IMG/VR virus record: IMGVR_UViG_3300005613_000035
Span: 17,189 to 81,188 of that record
Direction: 5' to 3' (one strand)
Origin: a virus
DNA length: 64,000 nucleotides
Positions 50,848-58,914 of the stretch are shown here, one piece after another; the stretch's first letter is position 1, and every line of letters begins with the position of its first letter. The notes under the pieces are model-generated. The model was not told the DNA's origin and did not search any database. It saw only the letters and a list, made by a program, of their open reading frames with translations. Made by a program: the position numbers and the translations under genes.

Positions 50848-51872
50848 ATTTTTAGATCCTCATCCTTACTTATTACAACTTCATTTTTTTCATCATACCA
50901 ATCAGGATATGAATTAAAGTCAAGCTCTGGATATTCTGTTAACTTACTTTCTATATCATGCTCTGAGAATTTGGCATCCTTATACTTAACTGTAACTTGC
51001 CTAAACGCATTAAATTCTGTTTTATTGTTAGGCTTTAGGTAGTTTCTATCTACTAGCAACCTTGCATACCCCCCGTAGTATGGTATATTTCCTGTATAAT
51101 AATGGGGAAACACTACTCTTCTAAAGTTAGGACCGCTTCTGGTTTTAATTATTTGTACCTTAATCCATCCACCAATTATTTCATCCCCTCTATTTGCATC
51201 CTTTATTTCTCGTATATCATCAAGACTTAATCTATAAGATGTGTAAAACTTTACGCCTTCTCCAGACGTTACAGTTTCGTTACTACCAAATAGAACGCCA
51301 ACCTTGAATGTTCTGTGATTAGAAAATATTAATATAGTTTTTTTATCTACTTTTGGTAGTAATTTTCTAAACATTCTGTGTACTTGCTGAGGTTTTTTAC
51401 CCATATCAGCTTTATCAACCTTACTTGGATCATCAAAAGATGCTATTGAATCTATAGCTATAACCTTATATCTATCTTTAGGTAATGCTTCCAACATATC
51501 AAATATAAATTGTGTGCCGTGCCTAACCTCTGCTATATCTTGTGGATCTGCTAAGTATACCTTATCAAGATCAACTCCTAACGATTGTGCTCTATCATTA
51601 TACCAAGCTTTTTCTCTATCAAGCCAGAGTCCTATAGCATCATACTTTTGTTGAGCATCCGCAAGAATTTTTTGCATCAAAGTTGTCTTACCCGAACCAC
51701 TACCCCCAGATAGCTCCACAGCATATCCCCAAGCAATACCACCATCTAATGCTAAATCTAATGTTTTATTACCTGTAGAGATATACTCTTTAACTCCAGA
51801 ATCAGACCCCGCAATCTTTAATGTTCCATACGTGCTTTTTAATTTTTCAACTACTTTATCTAGTTTTCCCAT
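50844..51872 (-). CDS. RecA/UvsX-like recombinase
   Basis: 342 residues. Walker A GGSGSGKTTLM, the preceding STGNKTLDLALDGGIAWGYA that marks RecA-family ATPases, GLWLDREKAW (catalytic Glu region), VIAIDSIASFD (Walker B) and ILIFSNHRT (the L2/Gln-His region). It promotes strand exchange and recombination-dependent replication with the gp32-, gp46- and gp47-like proteins. Confidence 0.85.
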   Translation of the reverse strand: MGKLDKVVEKLKSTYGTLKIAGSDSGVKEYISTGNKTLDLALDGGIAWGYAVELSGGSGSGKTTLMQKILADAQQKYDAIGLWLDREKAWYNDRAQSLGVDLDKVYLADPQDIAEVRHGTQFIFDMLEALPKDRYKVIAIDSIASFDDPSKVDKADMGKKPQQVHRMFRKLLPKVDKKTILIFSNHRTFKVGVLFGSNETVTSGEGVKFYTSYRLSLDDIREIKDANRGDEIIGGWIKVQIIKTRSGPNFRRVVFPHYYTGNIPYYGGYARLLVDRNYLKPNNKTEFNAFRQVTVKYKDAKFSEHDIESKLTEYPELDFNSYPDWYDEKNEVVISKDEDLKI

Positions 51873-51886
51873 ATTCTTACCTCTTA

Positions 51887-52081
51887 TTACATAGTAAGTG
51901 CCATTCTACTATACTTTACTAAATCAGTTATTATACCAACTGCATCTTCTTTAGAATACAGTTTTTTAGTCCTGAATATCACGTCACAATTTGGATTTTC
52001 ACAACCACCAGCAAACTTTTCTTTATCCATTATTGATGGTATAGCTGTCAATCTACCTCCACAAAATGGGCATCTTATCAT
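51887..52081 (-). CDS. Zinc-ribbon protein, Lar-like
   Basis: 64 residues. IRCPFCGGRLTAI and GGCENPNCDVIF give two Cys pairs, followed by a helix. It resembles Lar-type restriction alleviation zinc ribbons; in this place the family resemblance is only to the ribbon, so anti-restriction is a guess. Confidence 0.5.
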   Translation of the reverse strand: MIRCPFCGGRLTAIPSIMDKEKFAGGCENPNCDVIFRTKKLYSKEDAVGIITDLVKYSRMALTM

Positions 52082-52180
52082 TTCTTCTTCTCCTTAATAT
52101 AAATTATTTCAACAACTTCCTTTAGTAGAGATTTGAGTGTTCTCGCCAATATTTTCCTGATTATAATTCATATTTCCTCA

Positions 52181-52450
52181 TCACACCATCGAATGATTTC
52201 TTTCTGACAAGGGGCCTATATCGTTTTTATTTTCCACCAACTCACCAAAAGTGTTTAGGAACATCTCCAAATCAGTTAAGTTTGTCGAAAATGCTTTGCA
52301 ATACAGAGTAGCAATTCCATGATGTTCTATTTCATTACCCCTAATATTTATTATTTTTATTCCTGTTCTATCTTGACATTTTCCATCTATAAATTCTTTT
52401 CCCATTAATGCATCTTTTCCATATTTACGATAATATTCGATAAGTTTCAT
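52181..52450 (-). CDS. Unknown protein
   Basis: 89 residues from ATG 52450, preceded by GAGGAG at good spacing; an in-frame ATG at 52480 overlaps the upstream stop and is the alternative. Starts MKLIEYYRKYGKDALMGKEF, a helical region, then IIEHHGIATLY-like beta. No family recognised. Confidence 0.45.
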   Translation of the reverse strand: MKLIEYYRKYGKDALMGKEFIDGKCQDRTGIKIINIRGNEIEHHGIATLYCKAFSTNLTDLEMFLNTFGELVENKNDIGPLSERNHSMV

Positions 52451-52476
52451 TTTAACAACTCCTCTTTCATTATTTA

Positions 52477-52626
52477 TCATTTCTTCTTCTCCTTAATTTT
52501 CTTAAAGTTTTTATAACAATATAGCTTTCCTGCTCTTACACCAAAACATGATTTACAGGGTTCTTCATTGTGCTTTTTATTATAAAATTTACAGGTAGTA
52601 CATGATTCCGTTCTTTCTTTACCCAT
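52477..52626 (-). CDS. Small zinc-finger-like protein
   Basis: 49 residues from ATG 52626, chosen because AAGGAGGTTGC lies upstream; the longer frame to 52680 lies inside the preceding gene. Four Cys in ESCTTCKFY and EPCKSCFG form a likely zinc site; the tail is basic. Confidence 0.55.
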   Translation of the reverse strand: MGKERTESCTTCKFYNKKHNEEPCKSCFGVRAGKLYCYKNFKKIKEKKK

Positions 52627-52627
52627 T

Positions 52628-52795
52628 TTATGCAACCTCCTTAAGTACGGATATTGCAATTGTAAATGTAAATCTTTCACAACATGCCGGACAAGATATA
52701 TGTTTTACTGTTTCAAGTCCTATTTCTATTGGTAATGCAATGTCCCACCCAAACCCACAAGTTGGACAATAGAATAAAATTTTACTTTTTTGCAT
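52628..52795 (-). CDS. Small zinc-ribbon protein
   Basis: 55 residues from ATG 52795 to TAA 52628. FYCPTCGFGWD and ISCPACCERF give two Cys pairs 27 residues apart, a zinc ribbon. It ends one base before the next start. Probably a nucleic-acid or protein-binding accessory. Confidence 0.6.
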   Translation of the reverse strand: MQKSKILFYCPTCGFGWDIALPIEIGLETVKHISCPACCERFTFTIAISVLKEVA

Positions 52796-52807
52796 TATAT
52801 TTCACCC

Positions 52808-52951
52808 TTATTTTTCCCAATCAATATTTGTCTTAAGTAACCTGGCTACTGTGTCTATAAAAAACCTTAGAGTCTCTGTCATTCGTTCTATTGCTACTGC
52901 AAAACGATTCATAGCCTTTGTTGCATCTTTTATATTTTGGTCTTTTATCAT
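52808..52951 (-). CDS. Small helical protein
   Basis: 47 residues from ATG 52951, with AGAGGAATT upstream. Almost entirely helical (ATKAMNRFAVAIERMTETLR). Its first 11 codons are duplicated at the start of the gene at 42473-42898. Confidence 0.5.
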   Translation of the reverse strand: MIKDQNIKDATKAMNRFAVAIERMTETLRFFIDTVARLLKTNIDWEK

Positions 52952-52965
52952 GACTTCAAATTCCT

Positions 52966-53145
52966 CTATATTATACAAATTAAAACACCAATTATAACAC
53001 CAACTATTAGATAAATAAACTCATTACTCTTTAAAAGTGGTCTTTCTGCAGCCTTCTGCAAAATATACTTTCTATCCGTAGCAGATATATCAAGTCCTGT
53101 CAATTGTTTTTCCCACCATTCAATTCCAGCTATAAACTCCTTCAT
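52966..53145 (-). CDS. Small protein with C-terminal membrane anchor
   Basis: 59 residues from ATG 53145, which overlaps the clamp-loader stop (ATGA). A soluble start (MKEFIAGIEWWEKQLTGLDI) ends in a hydrophobic helix (FIYLIVGVIIGVLICII). Could anchor something to the membrane; unknown. Confidence 0.6.
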   Translation of the reverse strand: MKEFIAGIEWWEKQLTGLDISATDRKYILQKAAERPLLKSNEFIYLIVGVIIGVLICII

Positions 53146-54068
53146 TTCATAATCAAGTACGCCTTGAATACACCAACTATCAAGCCTGCTTTATCCAAGA
53201 ATGTTGATGTATTAAAAGCATCAAATATATCTACTAATTTCTTACCTTCAACATCTACATTAGATAAAAAGTCTGAAGTCAATCTGTATGCTATAATATT
53301 CATAATAGCACTACGTATGTTATCAGGGCTTTTTACTTTAAGTAGGTTGGTTAAGTACCCTTTTATCTCTTTCCAAGGCTTCTTGCCTACTATCATTTTA
53401 GCCAGTACTAATACATCTTCTTCCTCACCAATAGCGTTTAGTTCAAGTAGATATTCAATATCACTTTCTTTTGCATCAATTACAAGTGGTATAGAGGTTA
53501 ATATCTTTCGTGGTATCCCGTCGCACTTGGTAACTATTTGAGTCTTTATATATTTAGATAGAACAATACCCTCTTTCTTGCAAATATTATTCAAGAATCG
53601 CATACTTGTGCTTTCATCTAATGTTTTAGTTTTAAACCTTACCATTCTATCGAGTAGCATAGGTTCTATGTTTTCAGATTTAGATGAACACATAATAACC
53701 ATAACATTTTTTGGCAAATTTTCAAATGGTATTAAAAATTCGTTGATAGCTTTGTTAGATAATAGCTGTGGCTCATCAAATATATAGGCTTTTTTGGAGC
53801 CGAATATGTTTGATCTTCTAAAGTCATCTACGTAGTCACGCATCTCTGATACAGTTGAAGTATGCCCACAATTAACATGAGCCATAGCTTCTTTTATACC
53901 ACATGTAAATTGGTTAGCTAATATTAATGCAAGAGTAGTTTTACCCGTACCCCTTACACCACTTAGTAGTATAGCTCTACCCTGAAGATTAGTAGATTTT
54001 AATCTTTCTATTATATGCTCCTGACCTATCACGTCATCCCAACAAATCGGTCTATGTTTTATATGCAT
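53142..54068 (-). CDS. AAA+ clamp loader ATPase (T4 gp44 / RFC small-subunit-like)
   Basis: 308 residues. Start HIKHRPICWDDVIGQEHIIE is the RFC-box-like beginning of clamp loaders. Walker A LLSGVRGTGKTTLALILA, Walker B KAYIFDEPQ, sensor-1 VMVIMCSSK and an Arg-rich LDRMVRFK region follow. It loads the sliding clamp during replication; the clamp itself is not recognised in the window. AAGGAA precedes the start. Confidence 0.75.
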   Translation of the reverse strand: MHIKHRPICWDDVIGQEHIIERLKSTNLQGRAILLSGVRGTGKTTLALILANQFTCGIKEAMAHVNCGHTSTVSEMRDYVDDFRRSNIFGSKKAYIFDEPQLLSNKAINEFLIPFENLPKNVMVIMCSSKSENIEPMLLDRMVRFKTKTLDESTSMRFLNNICKKEGIVLSKYIKTQIVTKCDGIPRKILTSIPLVIDAKESDIEYLLELNAIGEEEDVLVLAKMIVGKKPWKEIKGYLTNLLKVKSPDNIRSAIMNIIAYRLTSDFLSNVDVEGKKLVDIFDAFNTSTFLDKAGLIVGVFKAYLIMK

Positions 54069-54081
54069 AAATTATTCCTTA

Positions 54082-54600
54082 TTAATATGAATCCAAAACT
54101 TCTCCAGTATAAGGATAAACATCGTATACTTTAGCCTCTAAAATAATTACACCTTTAGCCAAAATCTTACTTTTTATTTTGTTATTTATTAAAAAATTTC
54201 TTATATACAACAGATCCTTATTACTACTTACTAGTAAAATTAAGTTATCAGAATCCCTTAAACTTTTAAGTATTTGTAATTTCTTCTTTGAAATCAAGTC
54301 CTTACTTTGTACAAAACAAATTAAACTACTTGCTATTGTTTTACTAGCATAAGTAATATCTGAAATTACTATTGAAACATACATTCCTTCAATTAAAAGT
54401 CTTGAAACTAAAAAATTTAGTGAGTCTATATTACTTGCTATATCTCCATATAAAATTACATCTCGTAAACCATAACCAATAATTGAATTATAAAACTCGT
54501 TAATACTTTCTGCAATAGAATCGGATCTTTCAAATTCTACAAATAGAGATACAGGTAACATACTACCTATGTTTTCATTATAATCTATAGTACAAATCAT
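54082..54600 (-). CDS. Unknown alpha/beta protein
   Basis: 172 residues. Alternating strands and helices (YGLRDVILYGDI; FLVSRLLIEGMYVSIVIS; LRDSDNLILLVSS). The layout recalls QueE/NrdG-like radical SAM domains but there is no CxxxCxxC cluster, so that family is not assigned. It lies between the clamp-loader and gp32-like genes. Confidence 0.45.
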   Translation of the reverse strand: MICTIDYNENIGSMLPVSLFVEFERSDSIAESINEFYNSIIGYGLRDVILYGDIASNIDSLNFLVSRLLIEGMYVSIVISDITYASKTIASSLICFVQSKDLISKKKLQILKSLRDSDNLILLVSSNKDLLYIRNFLINNKIKSKILAKGVIILEAKVYDVYPYTGEVLDSY

Positions 54601-54614
54601 GATAACCTCTTATG

Positions 54615-54649
54615 ATATAGAGTAGTCTTTATATAAGACTACTCTATAT
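54615..54649 (-). terminator. 15-bp perfect hairpin after the gp32-like gene
   Basis: Bases 54615-54629 pair with 54635-54649 around a 5-base loop, just after the stop of the gp32-like gene. There is no clear T run on either strand, so it may be a processing or stability hairpin instead of a terminator. Confidence 0.5.
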
Positions 54650-54657
54650 TCCAATAT

Positions 54658-55635
54658 TTATTTCTTCATAACTTCCTTACCACACTGTTTGAAAAATGGG
54701 CAATCTTCTTTACAACTAAGATCTACCTCACCAGTTTCTGGATCTGGTGAACCATCATCAAAAAAATTAGCCATGCCAAAACATTTTGGCTTCTCAACCT
54801 TTTTATTTTCTACAGGTTTTGCGGCTTTATCTTCTACTTTATCTGGTATAAATGGAAGTTCCACACTCTTGTTTTCTCGCTTAGAGGATGTTGGTACTTC
54901 ATCTGATGTTTCAGGAGCACCTTTCCAATTAAGAGGTGCTTTACCATCAACTTGATCTTGAGTTACCTCCCAATGTCTAACTACTGGAACAATCCAACAA
55001 TCTCTATCTCCAACTTCAAATGATACTGGAGGCATAATTCTAAACGTTATAGTTTCTCCTTCCTTCATGTATTTTGAAATATCTACATAGTTATCACTAC
55101 CAGTCAAATCATCATCCTTAAGCATTTCTATAATATTTCTTAAATCTACAACATTTTTCCATACTTCTTCAGAAACCTCCCAATCTGCTTTTTCAAGTTC
55201 AGGACTCATGGAGTAGGTTGGATACCCGTCTACCTTTGTCTTAGTACACATCATCATCCTACCCATTCCAGCATGAGGATGACAGATATCTGTCCAACCT
55301 TTGTTTCTCATACCATCTTTGATTTGATTTCCAGCTTTTTCACCGATTTTAAAAATAACTGATTTAGTCTTATCATCAGGAAATACTACATTAAGAAACC
55401 AATTCAGCTTCCCTTTCTTTTTTCCAGCCCACTTTCTGGCAGGATGATTCTCATAAGGTTTTCCAGGAAAGTTAGCGTATATCTCTGTTGAAATATACTC
55501 ACATACATGACACACACCCTCCATACCTTTATTGAGTTTAGGACATAGTATTCCAGATGTTCCTTTTATAACCTTGCTTTCAATTCTGTTAATGTCGTCT
55601 TCTGTAATCATAAATGGATCTACTTTTTTGCTCAT
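54658..55635 (-). CDS. Single-stranded DNA-binding protein, gp32-like
   Basis: 325 residues. An N-terminal zinc-type cluster GILCPKLNKGMEGVCHVCEY and a basic, aromatic middle (KWAGKKKGKLNWFLNVVFPD) fit phage gp32-like single-strand binding proteins. A long linker (VPTSSKRENKSVELP to PVENKKVEKP) leads to a second Cys-containing region (LSCKEDCPFFKQC). The acidic tail expected for partner binding is represented by the Asp/Glu-rich DDGSPDPETGEVD. Strong AAAGGAGAATG site. Confidence 0.65.
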   Translation of the reverse strand: MSKKVDPFMITEDDINRIESKVIKGTSGILCPKLNKGMEGVCHVCEYISTEIYANFPGKPYENHPARKWAGKKKGKLNWFLNVVFPDDKTKSVIFKIGEKAGNQIKDGMRNKGWTDICHPHAGMGRMMMCTKTKVDGYPTYSMSPELEKADWEVSEEVWKNVVDLRNIIEMLKDDDLTGSDNYVDISKYMKEGETITFRIMPPVSFEVGDRDCWIVPVVRHWEVTQDQVDGKAPLNWKGAPETSDEVPTSSKRENKSVELPFIPDKVEDKAAKPVENKKVEKPKCFGMANFFDDGSPDPETGEVDLSCKEDCPFFKQCGKEVMKK

Positions 55636-55711
55636 TATTCATTCTCCTTTTTAGTTAAATAGTGTTTTATTTTATTCTTTCTTTAAAAACTAACATATTT
55701 AAACATTAATG

Positions 55712-55897
55712 TCAACAAGTATTTTTTATTTTTTCAATAATTTCTTTTTCCTTAGCCATAACCATATTATACAAACGTTTAGTAGTTGGTAACATCACGT
55801 TTACAATGTATTCTTTACCATCACAATCAATATGATAATCAATATCTATAGATATCTCCATATTATATGTATACTGTCCTGATTTTATTTTATTCAA
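55712..55897 (-). CDS. Small unknown protein
   Basis: 61 residues if read from TTG 55897 (AAAGG seven bases upstream). Beta-like middle (MEISIDIDYHIDCDGKEYIV) and helical end (KEKEIIEKIKN). A start at the internal ATG with AGGACAG upstream is the alternative. Confidence 0.45.
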   Translation of the reverse strand: MNKIKSGQYTYNMEISIDIDYHIDCDGKEYIVNVMLPTTKRLYNMVMAKEKEIIEKIKNTC

Positions 55898-55922
55898 TTT
55901 AAACCTTTCTTCAAGCTATCCA

Positions 55923-56408
55923 TTAATCCCACCAAGTTAAAATATGTTTATTCAAAATTTTAAATAGGTACTCAAGATCTTGTTTTAAAAGCATATTTGC
56001 GTGTTCTGAACATCTACGGAATTCCTTTCCCTCCTGTATCTCATCCTCCTTTGTTAAAACTTTATCTCTGGTTAATATCAACTCGCACAAATCTGGATCT
56101 TCAGTATCTTTCCAACTGATATTAATGTCCCCCCATTTTTTGTTGTGGACATTCCAACATGAGTATGAATCTTTGCATATTCTATCAATCAGAATTCTAC
56201 AAATCTTCATCTTTTTTGCATGCCTATTAGCATGTACGCCTATAGATTTTTCTGATCCAAAATATTCCTCCATACTTTTTAACTTGAATCTTAGTATCCC
56301 AAACAAATATAGATAATCCCAATCTCTATCCCTCCATAGTATCGGTAGCCAAGACCACAATCTTTTTATAAACTCTCCTATTTTGTGTATTAATAGCATA
56401 ATTATCAC
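55923..56408 (-). CDS. Conserved-looking phage protein
   Basis: 161 residues. The run RDRDWDYLYLFGILRFKLKS is a pattern I associate with an uncharacterised protein family common in large phages; a hydrophobic start (IGEFIKRLWSWLPIL) may lie on the membrane. The rest is mixed and Cys-containing. Function unknown. Confidence 0.5.
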   Translation of the reverse strand: MIIMLLIHKIGEFIKRLWSWLPILWRDRDWDYLYLFGILRFKLKSMEEYFGSEKSIGVHANRHAKKMKICRILIDRICKDSYSCWNVHNKKWGDINISWKDTEDPDLCELILTRDKVLTKEDEIQEGKEFRRCSEHANMLLKQDLEYLFKILNKHILTWWD

Positions 56409-56439
56409 CTTACAAAATCTTTATATTTAATTTTGGTAA

Positions 56440-56802
56440 TTATTTAGCAACTGCTAAATCCCCCATTTCCTTCTTGATTCTATCAATTACATATTCTGGT
56501 ACGTTGTACCCTACTTTTCTTAAGTGCAACACACGGTTTAAGAAAGATACTAAATCAGGATCATTAAAACGTTCGCCATCATATTTAAGCCCAATAGGTT
56601 TCAATTCAGCAGTGTCTAAGAAATACATTTGTTCATCATGTAGTTTCCAATACTCATTATCTGGTACTGACCCAAATGCTGGCAACTTAGGAACATTCTT
56701 ATGTCTCATTTCTGCAACCCAAGTTGTAAAGCCCCCACTACAATCAGCATAACAATACAGGTCACAGTTCCAATTGTCTGATGACCATCTACAATAACTC
56801 AT
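56440..56802 (-). CDS. Conserved-looking phage protein
   Basis: 120 residues starting MSYCRWSSDNWNCDLYCYAD, a start shared by many uncharacterised phage proteins, with several Cys in the first 25 residues that may bind zinc. The rest is helical (DPDLVSFLNRVLHLRKVGYN). Function unknown. Confidence 0.55.
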   Translation of the reverse strand: MSYCRWSSDNWNCDLYCYADCSGGFTTWVAEMRHKNVPKLPAFGSVPDNEYWKLHDEQMYFLDTAELKPIGLKYDGERFNDPDLVSFLNRVLHLRKVGYNVPEYVIDRIKKEMGDLAVAK

Positions 56803-56925
56803 AGTTACTCCCTTCTATTTTAGGTTAATGATTTACTTCTTTAGCTTAGAGGCAGAACCCCCTTTTGTATGATATAAGAAGAAAATATCAGTACATGAGT
56901 TCCAAAACTACAAACGAAGATTGTC

Positions 56926-57248
56926 TAATCACAACATGAAAGGATGAGGAAACTGTCAAAGGAACACCCTTAGTTAAACCTCATGTAGAGGTCATCAATT
57001 TTTTATCAGAGGTTGTGATTAAATAAGCGTCTCTTCTATAATACCAGGCTCTTTTGTTTCAGCCTCGTGCATTGTCGGGTTCTTTTAGACAGTTTAACGA
57101 TGCAGTATAGTGACTTATCTGGAGCCTAATATCCAACTTTTGTATACAAATGTTACCCAGGTAAGGACACTGCGGTGTAGATGCATACTTTCTGATGTTG
57201 GCTGGGAGTGTTTGCTCTTATTATCTTGGAATATAATAAGAGCAAACA
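56926..57248 (+). ncRNA. Candidate large structured RNA
   Basis: About 450 gene-free bases (56803-57256). Supported helices on the + strand: 56926-56935/57012-57021 (10 bp); inside it 56944-56949/56979-56984 (6 bp) or the alternative 56943-56947/56992-56996; AAGG/CCTT at 56959-56971; AGGCT/AGCCT at 57046-57065; TGCAT-TGTC with GACA-ATGCA at 57068-57104; CCCAG/CTGGG 57156-57206 enclosing ACAC-TGCG-GTGT (a classic cUNCGg tetraloop, only on this strand); and a 16-bp terminal hairpin 57209-57248. Several helices plus the oriented tetraloop favour a rightward RNA. No promoter is obvious. Confidence 0.55.
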
Positions 57249-57256
57249 TATAATTG

Positions 57257-57430
57257 TCAATATCTATCTATTTGATATTTAGAAATTCTATACCTAAAGG
57301 ATCTAAAGGATAACCCAAGAAGTTTAGCTGCTTTTTTCTTTTTACCATATGTTTTAGCTAAAGCCTTTTTAATGTAAGCTATTTCTATAGCCTTTAGTAT
57401 TTCATTAAGGTTAGTAGGTAATTCGTCCAT
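57257..57430 (-). CDS. Fis/NtrC-type helix-turn-helix protein
   Basis: 57 residues from ATG 57430 to TGA 57257, with an excellent AAAAGGAGGTGA site. Residues 18-52 (AYIKKALAKTYGKKKKAAKL, then LGLSFRSFRYRI) match the C-terminal DNA-binding domain of Fis and of sigma54 activators: A...L..A..lGi....L...i. Nothing else is present: no ATPase or receiver domain. It probably binds DNA as a dimer and may act on the repeats just upstream (57562-57696). A natural candidate for the early regulator or replication/recombination accessory. Confidence 0.75.
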   Translation of the reverse strand: MDELPTNLNEILKAIEIAYIKKALAKTYGKKKKAAKLLGLSFRSFRYRISKYQIDRY

Positions 57431-57561
57431 CAGTTGTTCACCTCCTTTTATATAGCAAGTTTTATGCCAACATAAGAAAAATTATAATATTGTAGCTATG
57501 TTACTATTATTATTGTATAAATAGGTGCATAGCTTCTATCAGTTGCTTTAGTTATTTATAC

Positions 57562-57696
57562 CCAAAACTGTCAATGTTTTTAATATTTGCTGGTATTTTA
57601 AGCATAGTACAACATCTAAGATATTGTAATTGTTATATATAACTCCCATTTTACCAAAATTGTCAATTTTAGAGGCTATTGACCAAAACTGTCAAT
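57562..57696 (-). promoter_or_regulatory. Three TTGACA-containing repeats: promoters or operator array
   Basis: The 14-base sequence ATTGACAGTTTTGG (one base changed in copy 2) occurs at 57683-57696, 57654-57667 and 57562-57575, all facing left. Copy at 57683 continues to an inverted repeat, ATTGAC-N7-GTCAAT. The same copy has TAAAAT 18 bases after TTGACA, a fair sigma70 promoter. Conservation beyond the -35 hexamer suggests a protein-binding site. They precede the Fis-like gene and face the leftward operon. The 290-base region has no gene. Confidence 0.55.
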
Positions 57697-57720
57697 TCTT
57701 TACTTTTTTCTACCTCCTTT

Positions 57721-58158
57721 TTATTTAGTTGGTAGTTCAATGTTTCTGGAAGTATCTGTCTTATATATAGGTTCATCACTATACATAAACTTTTCCTCAA
57801 ATCTAGCTATTCTTTCTAACATAGCTTTTCTATCATACATACCAGTAACTCTACCTTTTAGTATTAGTTCTTGTTCAACAGCTTCATTCAATTTTTTAGC
57901 TATTAGTTGCCACCTTGAGTCTAATTGTACTTCTGCTCTCCTAATTTCTTGTTTAGCACTCGGTGGTACTTTTCTTACATTACATATTTCAGCAACAATT
58001 TGTGCTGTTACAATTTCCAATTCCATTCTAAGATCATCAACTCTTTTATTAGCTTTTGCATACAAGCTATGAGCTTCTCCAACTTCTTCAGGATGCTTCT
58101 TCAACAGTTCCATCAGTTCATAAGCATTACTGTAATTAATACGTAAGCTGTTCCCCAT
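57721..58158 (-). CDS. Helical coiled-coil protein, possibly recombination mediator-like
   Basis: 145 residues, nearly all helix with heptads (AHSLYAKANKRVDDLRMELE; IRRAEVQLDSRWQLIAKKLN). Size and composition resemble UvsY-type mediators that load UvsX, which this phage would need, but there is no diagnostic motif. AGGAGGTTAATT precedes ATG 58158. Last gene before the control region. Confidence 0.45.
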   Translation of the reverse strand: MGNSLRINYSNAYELMELLKKHPEEVGEAHSLYAKANKRVDDLRMELEIVTAQIVAEICNVRKVPPSAKQEIRRAEVQLDSRWQLIAKKLNEAVEQELILKGRVTGMYDRKAMLERIARFEEKFMYSDEPIYKTDTSRNIELPTK

Positions 58159-58219
58159 AATTAACCTCCTTATTTTTGGATTACCTCGGTAAGATCCTGG
58201 ATTGATTTTAGTATTTTAG

Positions 58220-58606
58220 TCATTTTATAATAAAAGTTGCAGCTGCTTCTGGTACTGGTTTTTCCAAGCAGAACTGGGCCTTAGCACATAATTCCTTTTC
58301 CAGATCTCCAAGCAATGTAATAGTGTCTGGTTTAGCAATGAGAAGGAAGAGTTTTTCAAGATTCATAGCCACTTTATATTCCTCAATCTCTGCCTCGGCT
58401 TTAATAGCCCGATCTCTCCATATATCTGATTGAAATTGCAGGTCCCTCATATTGTCCTTCTTACCTGGTATTCCCCAGATGATCTGATAAACACCGACCA
58501 CGCAAAAAAACATTATCAATACAGATAATATTGTTCCAATCCCACAAATCCACCTTACTGAGTTATCCATTTTCGGTAACATAACATTGTCATAATTAGT
58601 TTCCAT
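58220..58606 (-). CDS. Membrane protein with coiled-coil tail
   Basis: 128 residues from ATG 58606 (AAGGAGGTAAAA upstream); the frame extends to 58657 but that start has no support. One membrane helix (WICGIGTILSVLIMFFCVVG) is followed by a helical periplasmic or cytosolic part (IWRDRAIKAEAEIEEYKVAM). The layout is like an inner-membrane spanin, but there is no outer partner beside it, so function is open. Confidence 0.55.
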   Translation of the reverse strand: METNYDNVMLPKMDNSVRWICGIGTILSVLIMFFCVVGVYQIIWGIPGKKDNMRDLQFQSDIWRDRAIKAEAEIEEYKVAMNLEKLFLLIAKPDTITLLGDLEKELCAKAQFCLEKPVPEAAATFIIK

Positions 58607-58632
58607 TTTTACCTCCTTAGATTTCTTTGAAA

Positions 58633-58914
58633 TTAGCTGGTTATGCTGTCTTCCCACTGCATCGGTTCGCCACTCATGGCTAATTCGATTGATTCCAAAA
58701 GCACCGTAATAAAACGAATTGGATATTTTGACGCTATTTTTTGTACTTCATTTATGATTGTTTGCTCATCAAGATCAAATCGCAACATTCTTAACTGGTT
58801 TATTTTTTGTACTTCATTTACGATTGTTTGCTCATCAAGATCAAATCGCAACATTCTTAACTGGTTTATTTTTCGCTGACGCTGATATTCCGCCATTGCG
58901 ATACATCCTTCCAT
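58633..58914 (-). CDS. Small protein with perfect-like tandem repeat
   Basis: 93 residues from ATG 58914, preceded by AAAGGAGGTAAAA. It contains two copies in tandem of a 22-residue unit (INQLRMLRFDLDEQTIVNEV plus QK), from a 66-base DNA duplication. The rest is helical (FITVLLESIELAMSGEPMQW). No family recognised. Confidence 0.6.
   Translation of the reverse strand: MEGCIAMAEYQRQRKINQLRMLRFDLDEQTIVNEVQKINQLRMLRFDLDEQTIINEVQKIASKYPIRFITVLLESIELAMSGEPMQWEDSITS
58741..58872 (-). repeat. 66-base tandem duplication
   Basis: Bases 58741-58806 and 58807-58872 are identical except for one base. The copy number is a multiple of three, so the frame is kept. It looks like a very recent slippage or unequal recombination event. 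Confidence 0.85.

Noticed and set aside
49498-50855. Several long rightward frames opposite the methyltransferase
   Set aside because: They are shadows created by its GC-rich codons; they lack ribosome sites and recognisable domains.
52082-52180. Possible very small genes of 20-24 codons
   Set aside because: Too short, with poor start codons or no ribosome binding site.
54082-54600. Radical SAM (QueE-like) enzyme
   Set aside because: The strand-helix layout is similar but the CxxxCxxC cluster is missing.
56926-57021. RNase P-like GAGGAAA start within the candidate RNA
   Set aside because: The distal ACAGAA half of the P4 helix and the rest of the core were not found.
57443-57470. A sigma54-like promoter (TTGGCA-N6-TTGCT, GG and GC ten bases apart) directly before the Fis-type gene
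   Set aside because: The expected start site would fall inside the gene's own ribosome binding site at 57441-57445, so the message would be hard to translate. Probably chance.
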